From positions 1 to 64,000 of the forward strand of contig QHNH01000020.1 in assembly GCA_003218375.1 (NCBI GenBank): DNA of 64,000 nucleotides. The letters are read 5' to 3'. Of the stretch, positions 26,201 through 33,716 are shown in pieces (positions within the stretch are counted from its first letter, which is position 1; the number at the start of each line of letters is the position of its first letter). Source of the DNA: Verrucomicrobiota bacterium (GTDB taxonomy: Bacteria > Verrucomicrobiota > Verrucomicrobiia > Chthoniobacterales > UBA10450). The notes beneath the pieces are model-generated. The model was not told where the DNA came from, did not search any database, and worked only from the letters and a program-made list of their open reading frames with translations. A program made the translations under genes and the position numbers.

Positions 26201-27208
26201 CGAGCCGAGGAAGCCGAGGAGCGGATCATGCAACCGCGTTTTTTGGATGCCGAGAAAAACCGGGTCGGTGCGATTCAAAGTGCCGAGCCCGCGTTCCGAC
26301 AATCGCCGCAACGGTTTCCCGTTCGGTTCTTCGGTCGTGGGAATGCCGAGCTGCAATTGTTTTTCGCCGCCTTTCTCGAAGATGCGCAGGATGTTTCCAG
26401 GGTTGCTCAGGTTGAACCGCGGGACCGGATCGAGAAACGGCAGGATGCCGTGGACCTTCGTGTCGTTAGGCGTGACCGGCGTGTAGTTGTTCAGGCGAAG
26501 TGGCGCGCCATCCGCGGCGTAGGCCTGGCCGAAGCGATAATCCTTCAGCCAATACCCGCTGTTGTTGTAGAGCGCCGCGCCCCAGAGCATCGGCCCGGTG
26601 TTCATCATGCTGTGATCCACGCGGTTGATGATGTCATCGTGACAAACGCCGCAGGCTTGCTTCGCCACGCGCAAATCTCCCGGATTCATGAACCGGATGA
26701 ACTCGGCTGATTCGTGGTTCAGCCAGACATTCGAGTTCGGCGGATTCGCCGAGGTTTTCCAAAACTCCTTGTAGCGCGGCGGAACATGCGCCTGCTCCTT
26801 CGTCAGGCCGCGCGCCGGATTACCACCGTGACAATCAATGCACCCGAGCACCACGTGCGTCGCCTGGTGCATCGGCTCCACGCCGCTGTGACACTGGTTG
26901 CACCCCGAACTTTTTGCATCGGCGGCGGCTTGGGATTGATCGATGAGATTCGCCCGAGGACGGGCCGAAGGCTTGGTCACAGAAAAGTTCGGCGGCAAAG
27001 ACGTAGCAGGACCATAACCGTCCTCGGGCAAGCCTTCGGAAGCTCCAAGCACCAAGCTCCAAGCACCAAAGAAGCTCCAAACACCAAGCGCCAAAAAGCA
27101 GATAGGCATCGCTATCCGGATCTTTGGAGCTTGGAATTTGAAGTTTCTCTGGAGCTTGGAGCTTGGAGCTTGGAGCTTCCCGCTTTGCTTCTGCTTTTCC
27201 GTTCGCAT
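23255..27208 (-). CDS. Decaheme c-type cytochrome with LVIVD-repeat propeller
   Basis: The product has up to 1317 residues. Ten CxxCH heme-binding motifs can be counted: CNQCH, CIDCH, CGVCH, CSACH, CMNCH, CTDCH, CIDCH, CQICH, CFGCH, CTDCH. They lie within about residues 95-810. From about 880 onward run LVIVD-type repeats (GGFEVFDVAN, GLFVIDCTDP, GLKVLDITDP, GLAIVDVENP), which form a beta-propeller. A Pro/Thr-rich tail follows. It should be exported and carry electrons in the periplasm or at the cell surface. The upstream neighbour, three bases away, encodes an outer-membrane barrel. The likely start is the ATG at 27109 (MPICFLALGVWSFFGAWSLVLGA), whose signal peptide is coded by a repeat element; an ATG at 27208 also opens the frame. 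Confidence 0.88.
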   Translation of the reverse strand: MRTEKQKQSGKLQAPSSKLQRNFKFQAPKIRIAMPICFLALGVWSFFGAWSLVLGASEGLPEDGYGPATSLPPNFSVTKPSARPRANLIDQSQAAADAKSSGCNQCHSGVEPMHQATHVVLGCIDCHGGNPARGLTKEQAHVPPRYKEFWKTSANPPNSNVWLNHESAEFIRFMNPGDLRVAKQACGVCHDDIINRVDHSMMNTGPMLWGAALYNNSGYWLKDYRFGQAYAADGAPLRLNNYTPVTPNDTKVHGILPFLDPVPRFNLSNPGNILRIFEKGGEKQLQLGIPTTEEPNGKPLRRLSERGLGTLNRTDPVFLGIQKTRLHDPLLGFLGSNDHPGDYRSSGCSACHVVYANDRSPTNSGWWSKYGHQGLTFTADKTIPRNERGHPVMHQFTRAIPSSQCMNCHMHQGNLFVNPYLGYTWWDQETDGEFMYPKEQRNPTDDELVIETQSNPEAAAAKGLWGDKEFLDKVSELNPKLKHTQFADYHGHGWVFRAIFKHDRKGNLLDLHDNKILDSDPQKFAKAVHLKDVHLARGMQCTDCHFEVDVHGNGMLYGEPRNATTINCIDCHGTVDRRPTLETTGNAGAFKLLETSNTPWGPRFVWEGTKLYQQSVMAPDVRWEIPQTMDTVDPLSAHYNPKSAYAKTLQRDGKTWGGVVSADPAERHARFAHDNGAMDCQICHTSWATSCFGCHLPMKANQRVAQNKFEGVTDRNFTTYNPQVVRDDVFMLGIDGTVKKNRMAVIRSSSAVVVSSQNANREWVYSQAQTFSAEGYSGQAFNPHFPHTTSSVGTTKNCTDCHLSKNNDNNAWMTQLLGFGTGTVNFFGRYAYVGEGREGLHAVIWTEPDEPQAAIGSHLHKLAYPDNYQKHLEAGAILKEAHEHSGHDIQDIVLRGEYLYTANGPGGFEVFDVANIDQKGFSERIVSAPVSPLGQRTRVNTKYATSVAIPSTLALDPARVRIPENEEQPIDMFYAFVYVSDREEGLVGSNVATLVDGNPDNNFLKRDVTYNPDGALTGASFVTAAGHRLYLTTPRGLFVIDCTDPMHPKLAGQYTGDFLREPHCVAIQFRYAFVTDREGLKVLDITDPYRPEPIRGAVVGLRNPGRLYVARTYAYVANGPEGLAIVDVENPERPHLDQMFNADGQLNDTRAVQIGSVSASQFALVADGRNGLRVVQLISPDTVPGAQGFSPRPNPRLIATYPTKGEAIAVSRGLERDRVVDETGGQTVVFGRRGARPFHLDEMEKFYLHSESVDSKDGRRWGSLYRVEDVMARNRTLMTKGGVILTPLPTPVPAATISPTPPLDYAPDIEPSPLPTP
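27039..27180. repeat. Inverted repeat family D (AGCTCCAAGCACCAA), copy 1, inside a coding region
   Basis: AGCTCCAAGCACCAA-type units on the left and TTGGAGCTTGGAGCTT-type units on the right form a long palindrome. Relatives lie at 40016-40146 and 58152-58282, both between genes. Here the element occupies the first codons of the cytochrome gene. Confidence 0.78.
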
Positions 27209-27211
27209 CGC

Positions 27212-29584
27212 TTAATACGTCAGCGTCAGCGTCAAAATCCCGCTATAGAGAAAATCATCCACCTTCCCGGGGCTCGGACTGGGATAACCGAAAACCGGAT
27301 TGGTGTTCGCGCGGTAAATGTCTTTGTAGCCTTGTCCTGGAACCAAAAACCCCGCGCCGGCGGTGAGGATGATGTTGTTCGTCAGCAGCGGGCGATACTG
27401 AATCCCAAGACTGCAATCGAGCCCGATCGTATTGCTCGTGTGGTTCGTCATTAGCACCTGCCGGATCGTTTCCGTCTCCGCCATCCAGATGTAATTCACG
27501 TTCAGAAACGCTTTCAGTTTCGGCGTGATGTCGGCGTCGTTTCCGTAACCGACGATGATCGTCCCCGGGTTGACGAAGTTCGATTGCCCTTCGCTTTTGC
27601 TCGTGCGCAGATCGATCACCAGACTGTCGCGCTGCTTAAAGTTCACCGACGTCCCGCCGAGATTGAATCCCTGGTGCACGAAAAAGCTGAACGGTCCGCC
27701 GACGAAAAATGGTTTATCGAAGATCGTATCGAACCCGGTGCCGTGTGAGTTCCGCGGATCGCGATCACCGCTGGCGTAAAAGCCGGAGAGCTTGAAACGC
27801 AGCCAATCCTTGTCGATCGACAATTCAAGCGCCGCCATCTGGGCGTTGATCGAAACCCGCTGCTGCGCGATCCCGTTGAACCCGTCCTCGCCCAGGACTT
27901 CGTAAAGCGCGTGGGTAATGTTCAGCCGCCCGATGTGCCCGTCGCCGGTCCAGCCCAGGTAATACGACTGCACATAATGATCGCGCACCGCGCCGATCGG
28001 CGCCGGCCGGGTAATGAAATCGTTCTTGTCGAAATGGCGCGTCGCTTCGTCGAAATTTGCGTGGAAGCTGAGCTGGGCGGTGTAACCTTTCGCGAGGAAA
28101 TCCTGGCGGAAAACATTCAGGATGATGATGCGCTGATCGCGCGCGTCGAACTTGTTCAGGTCGGAATAGGTGTCCTTCTCGCGCATGTCGAATGCGATTA
28201 CGTTGTATTGCCAGCGGTTATTGTCGTAGTTGCCGAAGAGGCGGAGGCCGAGGTTCGAGTCGTTGAAAATGAACCCGCGGAAATCGCTCACGAACGGCTG
28301 GATCCCGAAACGCGAGGAAAGAAAATCGTAGTTGTTCGTCAGGTCGCGGATGTGGATTTCGCCGAACGCTTCCTGGAGCGCGTACCAATCTTTTTGCCGG
28401 GTCGTGTAGCGTGAACCCGCGAGATCGCCCGGCAATCGGGTCAGGCCGGGGCCGAGTCCGGCTGTGGGATCGCCAAAGGGCGGAAAGGTGAGCACGGGCG
28501 TCGGCGCCGTAAAACCGGGTCCGCGCGGATCGGGATCGAGCGCGTTGTTTTCCTTCACCCGGATGTAGTTGTGGTTCGCGACGAACAAAAACCGCAACGC
28601 CCACACGACCGGCTTAAACGCGGTCTCGCCCTTGAACAAATCAATCCCGATCGAGAAATCGTTCGAGAAAAAGAGCTGGTCGCTTCGGCCGAAAAATTCG
28701 GAGCTGTTCGGCCGCGCCGTGCTCACCCCGCTTGGGATCGGAAGCTTGCGCGCTTCAAACTGGAAGAAATCGTTCAGGGTCAGGTCGAGAAAAATGTCCT
28801 GCCCGATGATCGGCGCGTCGCCTTTCAATTTGCTTTGCAAATAGGGATGCCAAAAGCGGAGCCGCCCGGTTTGATACGGCGTCTCGGCCAGGGACGGATC
28901 GGCATACCGTTGCCACCGGCCGAACCCGATGAACCACCGATTCGGCACCGGTTCCGAGCCCGGCAAAAGTCCGCGGCCGCTTTCGGAGTCCGGATACTCT
29001 TCGTAATCGAGCTTGTGTCGTTCCGGCATGGCTTCATACCCGCGCCTTGGCAATCCCAGCGAACGCGGCGCTGCTCCGCCCGTGTATTCCGGCGGTTGCG
29101 GCAGGATCGGTGGATACAAATCCGGGGGTTCGATCGGTTCCAGGAGATTGCCGCCGCCGGGATCTGGATTGAATTGCGAGGGCGGCAGCGGCGGCTCGAG
29201 GATCTGTTCCTGGCCGAAGAGATAACGGCGACTCGACCGCAACCGCGACTTCACCCGGTAGCCGTTGATTTCCACATCTGCGCCCTGACGTTCGCGAACG
29301 ATCTCGACCGTTGCGTCCTTGCTGTCGCCGAGATCGATGGCGATGAAGTTTTTCTTTCGCGCTCGATTCGCCGCGTTCGAAACGTCTTTGCTGTCGCCAA
29401 GATCGATTTCGACGTCCCGCGTCTTCTGCCGTTGCACTGTGGTTACTTCGACGCGCGCGCCCTCCTTCGCCGCCGGACTATCGTCGCCTTCCATCCGGGG
29501 GTTGCTGCCCGCGATGGCCAAAACGGCGAGGGCAAAAAGCAGGCGTCTGCTTCGCGCTCCGCTCATTGGCCGACACGAGGGCAT
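27212..29584 (-). CDS. Outer-membrane beta-barrel protein of the cytochrome locus
   Basis: The product has 790 residues. An N-terminal signal segment (about 12-27, RRLLFALAVLAIAG) is followed by a charged region with two similar EIDLGDSKD / AIDLGDSKD units, then a Pro-rich linker (about 130-190). From about 210 to the end the sequence is a run of alternating amphipathic strands with Tyr/Phe/Trp girdle residues, ending in LTLTLTY with a terminal aromatic, as outer-membrane barrels do. Its length suggests 20 or more strands. Followed three bases later by the decaheme cytochrome gene, it may form a porin-cytochrome conduit. No exact family was recognised. Confidence 0.75.
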   Translation of the reverse strand: MPSCRPMSGARSRRLLFALAVLAIAGSNPRMEGDDSPAAKEGARVEVTTVQRQKTRDVEIDLGDSKDVSNAANRARKKNFIAIDLGDSKDATVEIVRERQGADVEINGYRVKSRLRSSRRYLFGQEQILEPPLPPSQFNPDPGGGNLLEPIEPPDLYPPILPQPPEYTGGAAPRSLGLPRRGYEAMPERHKLDYEEYPDSESGRGLLPGSEPVPNRWFIGFGRWQRYADPSLAETPYQTGRLRFWHPYLQSKLKGDAPIIGQDIFLDLTLNDFFQFEARKLPIPSGVSTARPNSSEFFGRSDQLFFSNDFSIGIDLFKGETAFKPVVWALRFLFVANHNYIRVKENNALDPDPRGPGFTAPTPVLTFPPFGDPTAGLGPGLTRLPGDLAGSRYTTRQKDWYALQEAFGEIHIRDLTNNYDFLSSRFGIQPFVSDFRGFIFNDSNLGLRLFGNYDNNRWQYNVIAFDMREKDTYSDLNKFDARDQRIIILNVFRQDFLAKGYTAQLSFHANFDEATRHFDKNDFITRPAPIGAVRDHYVQSYYLGWTGDGHIGRLNITHALYEVLGEDGFNGIAQQRVSINAQMAALELSIDKDWLRFKLSGFYASGDRDPRNSHGTGFDTIFDKPFFVGGPFSFFVHQGFNLGGTSVNFKQRDSLVIDLRTSKSEGQSNFVNPGTIIVGYGNDADITPKLKAFLNVNYIWMAETETIRQVLMTNHTSNTIGLDCSLGIQYRPLLTNNIILTAGAGFLVPGQGYKDIYRANTNPVFGYPSPSPGKVDDFLYSGILTLTLTY

Positions 29585-29682
29585 AGGGAGGCGAAGAATG
29601 CCGGAATTGCCTCGGTATTAGCAAGCTTAAGGGCCGCGCGGAAAAAGGGGGATTTTCATCGCCGAGCCCACGCAATTTTAGT

Positions 29683-32052
29683 ATGAAACCGGGCCCCGTG
29701 AGATTTCGCGCCCGATTCTTCGCCGTCGCCGGCCTTGTCCTCTGGCCGCTCCTCGCCAAAGCGCAGCTCACCGCCGTCGACGTCCAGACGATCGTCAACC
29801 AGGCCGTCACGCGCGCGGTTCAGATTTCGCCGAACAGCGTGATTGCCGTGACCGATCGTGAAGGCGACGTGCTCGCGGTTTGGAGTGTCAACGGCACGCC
29901 GCCGAGCGCGCTCGATATTTACAGCTGCGTCTCGAAAGCCGGCACCGCTTCCTATCTCAGCAGCAACCAGAACGCGTTCACTTCGCGCACCGCCGGGTTC
30001 ATCATCCAGCAACATTTTCCGCCGGGTGTTCGCAACACCTCGCCCGGTCCGCTCGTCGGCGTCGGCCTTTCGAATTTGTTTACGTCGGACATCAACAAAT
30101 TCCGCGCGCCCGGCAGCGTCATCACCTTCAGCGCCACGCCCGGCCTAACGATCGTGCCCATCTTCGGCACGTCGCTCGATGGGTCACCCGGCGGTGTGCC
30201 GCTCTACAAGAATGGGATTCTCGTCGGCGGGATTGGGGTCACCGGTGACGGCGTGCCGGGACCGCTCGTGTTTCGTTCGCAGAATCCATTCACGTTTATT
30301 GCCGGCTACGACAGGGACGAAGAAGTCGCGCTCGCGGGGCAAACTGGGTTCCGCCCCGCTCGTTCCATCCAGGCCGATAACGTTTACATCAACGGCATCG
30401 CGCTCGCCTATGTTTTGTCGCCTACTTCGAATGTGGCGGGGACAACTCAAGGAGCGGCCGCGCCCGGTTTCCCGGTGATGGCCGCGCCGCCGCCATTCCC
30501 GTACCCGATCGCGACCTTCGGCGGAGTGCAGGGTGAGATTCGCCAGCCGATCGTCAGCGACCCGATCTCGACGCCGATCAACGGCCAGCTGCGCCTCACC
30601 GCCGCGGAAGTCGCGAGCATTATCGATTTCGCCGCGGCGCGCGCCCGCACGACTCGCGCTGGCATCCGTTTGCCGATTGGCGTGCCCATGCAGGTCTTCA
30701 TCACCGTTTCCAATTTCCCGAACAACCCGGCGGTGAACCCGACTTGTCTCGGCGCATTCCGAACCGGTGAAGCGACGCTTTTCAGTTGGGACGTGGCCGT
30801 ACAGAAAGGCCGCACCGCCGTCGGTTTCTCGAACAACTCGCTCGCGATATCCACGCGCACCGTCGGCTTCCTCGCCCAGACAAAATATCCGCCGGGACTC
30901 GACGTGCAGGATCCCGGGCCTTACTACGGATTGCAGGAGCAGTTCTCCGGGTTCAACCGTGCCGCGCTCCCCAATTACGTGCTCGATGCTTCCGGGCTCG
31001 ACGCGCGCTTCCCGAACGGCATCACGATTTTCCCCGGCGGTTTCCCGCTTTATCGGAACGGCCAGTTGATCGGCGCCATCGGGATCAGCGGTGACGGCGT
31101 GGACCAGGACGACATTGTCGGCGCGTCCGGGACCCACGATTTCCTCGCGCCGTTTTCTATTCGCGCCGACCAATTCGCGTATCTCGGCGCGCGACTGCCT
31201 TACGCGAAATTCCCGCGCGATCCTGATGGCACCGATGGAAGCGTGGAGTATCCGCCCTTCACAGTCGTGGCCGAGAAGCTCGCGAATATTTCCACGCGGG
31301 TGAGCGCGGGCACTGGCGACAACCGTCTCATCGGCGGGTTTATTATTTCGGGAACCGCATCCAAGAAAGTGATCGTTCGCGCGATGGGCCCGTCGCTCGG
31401 CGACTTCGGAGTCACCTCCGCGCTGGCCGATCCGACTTTGGAATTGCACGACGCGACCGGAGTCGTCATCGCGACCAACGATAACTGGGCCGACACCCAG
31501 CGATCAGACATTGTCGCCAGCGGAATTCCGCCGCCTAACGAGTTGGAATCAGCGATCGTCCGCACGCTCGCGCCCGGCGCTTACACCGCGATCGTCGACG
31601 GCAAAGACGGCGGCGTCGGAACCGCGCTCGTCGAAGTCTACGACCTAAGTCCCTCCTCCAGCTCGACGCTGGGCAACATCAGCACGCGCGGAGCGGTCGG
31701 CCCGCAGAGCGATGTCATGATCGGCGGTTTCATTATCAGCGGCGCGACCGGAACTACGCGCGTCCTTGTTCGTACCGTCGCACCCTCGCTCATTTCCGCC
31801 GGCGTCACCGACGCGATGCCCGATCCTATGCTCGAGCTGCGCGATGTGAACGGCACCCTCATCGCCGCGAACGATAATTGGCGCGAAGGTCCCGAGCTCG
31901 AGATCCAGGAATCAAAGCTCGCACCGACGAACGATCTGGAATCCGCCATCATCACCACGCTTCCCTCCGGCCCCTACACCGCCGTCATCCACGAGAAGAA
32001 CGGCCAAAGCGGCATCGGCCTCTTCGAAGTTTACAATCTCCAGAACCCGTAA
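29683..32052 (+). CDS. Secreted protein with two HbpS/GlcG-type domains and two C-terminal beta domains
   Basis: The product has 789 residues. A signal peptide covers about 1-28 (ending LLAKA). Two related HbpS/GlcG-like (DUF336) domains follow, at about 30-280 and 300-510. Each contains a GG(V/F)PLY(K/R)NG..(G/I)GxSGDG-like core; family members bind heme or related ligands. Two C-terminal copies of a beta-sandwich (about 525-655 and 660-789) share GGFIISG, DP(T/M)LELHD-like and NDNW motifs, common in exported verrucomicrobial proteins. It is transcribed divergently from the porin-cytochrome genes across 98 bases, so a shared role with secreted heme proteins is plausible. Confidence 0.82.
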   Translation: MKPGPVRFRARFFAVAGLVLWPLLAKAQLTAVDVQTIVNQAVTRAVQISPNSVIAVTDREGDVLAVWSVNGTPPSALDIYSCVSKAGTASYLSSNQNAFTSRTAGFIIQQHFPPGVRNTSPGPLVGVGLSNLFTSDINKFRAPGSVITFSATPGLTIVPIFGTSLDGSPGGVPLYKNGILVGGIGVTGDGVPGPLVFRSQNPFTFIAGYDRDEEVALAGQTGFRPARSIQADNVYINGIALAYVLSPTSNVAGTTQGAAAPGFPVMAAPPPFPYPIATFGGVQGEIRQPIVSDPISTPINGQLRLTAAEVASIIDFAAARARTTRAGIRLPIGVPMQVFITVSNFPNNPAVNPTCLGAFRTGEATLFSWDVAVQKGRTAVGFSNNSLAISTRTVGFLAQTKYPPGLDVQDPGPYYGLQEQFSGFNRAALPNYVLDASGLDARFPNGITIFPGGFPLYRNGQLIGAIGISGDGVDQDDIVGASGTHDFLAPFSIRADQFAYLGARLPYAKFPRDPDGTDGSVEYPPFTVVAEKLANISTRVSAGTGDNRLIGGFIISGTASKKVIVRAMGPSLGDFGVTSALADPTLELHDATGVVIATNDNWADTQRSDIVASGIPPPNELESAIVRTLAPGAYTAIVDGKDGGVGTALVEVYDLSPSSSSTLGNISTRGAVGPQSDVMIGGFIISGATGTTRVLVRTVAPSLISAGVTDAMPDPMLELRDVNGTLIAANDNWREGPELEIQESKLAPTNDLESAIITTLPSGPYTAVIHEKNGQSGIGLFEVYNLQNP

Positions 32053-32062
32053 GGCATTACCG

Positions 32063-33145
32063 CTAACGGGTCGCAAGGGAATGCTCTTCTGTTACGCGCT
32101 GGTTCGCGGAACGCTCCGTCATTGCGCGGCGGACGGCTGCGGAGGGATGGCGTTGCCAAAGCTTTCGTAAAGCGATCGAGTCGTGGATAAATTGCCCAAG
32201 CATCCAGTTACGATAGGACGCAGCGGCCACAGCCGGGACCATCAACCCGCGGCTCACGCCGGATAGGAAATGACTGGCGAGCATACCGCTCATGAGCGCG
32301 CGCAGAACTCCATGCGATGAACTTGGATCAAGGCTCGCAGCGGCCTCGCCGAGGACAAAGTAACCTGGCGCGGCGCACTCTGGGAGCAGGCGCCATCCCA
32401 TCTCAAACCCGGTTGCGGACTGCCGGGCGTCGGCCAATCCGTCGGCAGAGGCGGCGTGGTAAGCGGAAGGAATACGCAGGTTTACCCAGGCGCACCGGTC
32501 GACGCCGAGCGGAGCGTGCCAATTCCAGCCTTGCGGATGTGCCTGGAGGCTCGGTTCGCCGTCCGTCTCATTCTTGCGCCCTGAAGTCCATCCAAAGCGC
32601 ACTCGAAGGCTGGGGCTGTGATGCTCAAACTCAAGCCCGAGCTGTTTCGCCAGCCAGGAATGCCGTCCGCTTGCGTCAATCACCCATCGGGCATGAATTG
32701 ATCCGTCGGTGGTCTCTACGCCGGCGATCGTTCCAGCATCATCGTAAATCAATCCATCAGCTCGACATGGCTGGAATATTTCCACGCCGGCTTCGCGCGC
32801 AGCGTCCAGCAGGAGTGCGTCGAGTTTTGCGCGATCTGCTTGAAAGCCCAGCCACGGCCCCCCCGCGTCTTCGCCGTAAGACTGGAAAGCTCGGGGCCCG
32901 TTCCATTCCACCCAGACTCCGCGATGACGATGAAAACCGGCGTTGAGGATGCGTTCGAGAACGCCGAGGCTGGCAAAGAGCGGCTCAACCCCTGGATGGA
33001 GCGTCTCTCCCGGTTGGACTCGCGGCCCGCGTTTCGTTTCAATCAGAATGGCGCGCAGACCAAGGGCCGAGCAACGCAGGGCAAAAGCACAACCGGCTGG
33101 TCCACCACCGATGACAACGGCATTAACCTCTTCGGGTCCAAACAC
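32063..33145 (-). CDS. FAD-dependent oxidoreductase (halogenase/monooxygenase-like)
   Basis: The product has 360 residues. The N-terminal VVIGGGPAGCAFALR (about 10-24) is the dinucleotide-binding fold for FAD. VQPGETLHP follows near residue 45, WVIDASGRHSWLA near 160, and FVLGEAAASLDPSSSHG near 275 binds the FAD phosphates. This belongs to the broad group of flavin monooxygenases, tryptophan-halogenase relatives and flavoprotein maturases such as LodB. The GTG start lies ten bases after the stop of a large unrecognised gene, so the two form an operon. A maturase for that partner is one possibility. The halogenase Lys-x-Trp-x-Trp motif is not seen, so halogenation is unlikely. Confidence 0.82.
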   Translation of the reverse strand: MFGPEEVNAVVIGGGPAGCAFALRCSALGLRAILIETKRGPRVQPGETLHPGVEPLFASLGVLERILNAGFHRHRGVWVEWNGPRAFQSYGEDAGGPWLGFQADRAKLDALLLDAAREAGVEIFQPCRADGLIYDDAGTIAGVETTDGSIHARWVIDASGRHSWLAKQLGLEFEHHSPSLRVRFGWTSGRKNETDGEPSLQAHPQGWNWHAPLGVDRCAWVNLRIPSAYHAASADGLADARQSATGFEMGWRLLPECAAPGYFVLGEAAASLDPSSSHGVLRALMSGMLASHFLSGVSRGLMVPAVAAASYRNWMLGQFIHDSIALRKLWQRHPSAAVRRAMTERSANQRVTEEHSLATR

Positions 33146-33155
33146 CGATGTAAAC

Positions 33156-33716
33156 CTAACGATCCAAGCGTTGGAAAGGTTGGCTGTCGAATTGCCAGAA
33201 GGCCACGTTCTTGGCTAATTGGACCTGCAGCGTATTCGAAACCGTGAAGGCGAGCCGGTAGGGTGGATTGGCCGCGTTCACTGCCGATGAACTGTCGACA
33301 GCCGCGAACTTGAAGATAAACCCGTCGCCGGTCAGCGCCGGGTTCGCCCGCGGAAGCACGGTACTGGCCCAAGTGGCCCAATCCGCGACCCGCTCAACCA
33401 TGACGAGCCAGGGATCGCTCAAGACGATCCCGGCCGCGGGGAAAACTTTTCCACGACAAAAGATCAGTTCCTCCATGCGCCGAACGAATTCGACCGAATC
33501 CACGAGATGGAGTCCGCTAAAACCGATTTGCCCGGCCAGGGCGGCCTGACTCTGATCCGAGCGATGTGGATTGGACGCGTTGACCACCATCTGACCACCC
33601 CGGCTCTCAAGAAACGGCCCTTGGTAACGGCCCTTGGTCGCCGTCCCATCCCGTTGAGCTAGCCACTTCGGCTCCCAAAACCCGTGGATGCTGCGGATGA
33701 TAGCCCAGTTCGCCAT
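33156..33716 (-). pseudogene. 3' part of a frameshifted large gene
   Basis: This frame (MANWAIIRSIH.. to ..QPFQRLDR) continues the protein that begins at 35619. It starts in a different frame because of the 13-bp tandem duplication at 33613-33638. Removing one repeat unit joins GWDGDQGP directly to FLESRGGQMVVNAS without a break. The segment contains MVVNASNPHRSDQ and VDSVEFVRRMEELIF. If read on its own it could start at the ATG at 33716, overlapping the 5' part. No known domain was recognised. Confidence 0.62.

Noticed and set aside
24020..26710. An 896-codon plus-strand open frame
   Set aside because: It is the antisense of the decaheme cytochrome gene. The translation is Arg/Val-rich without motifs, while the other strand has ten heme motifs and LVIVD repeats.
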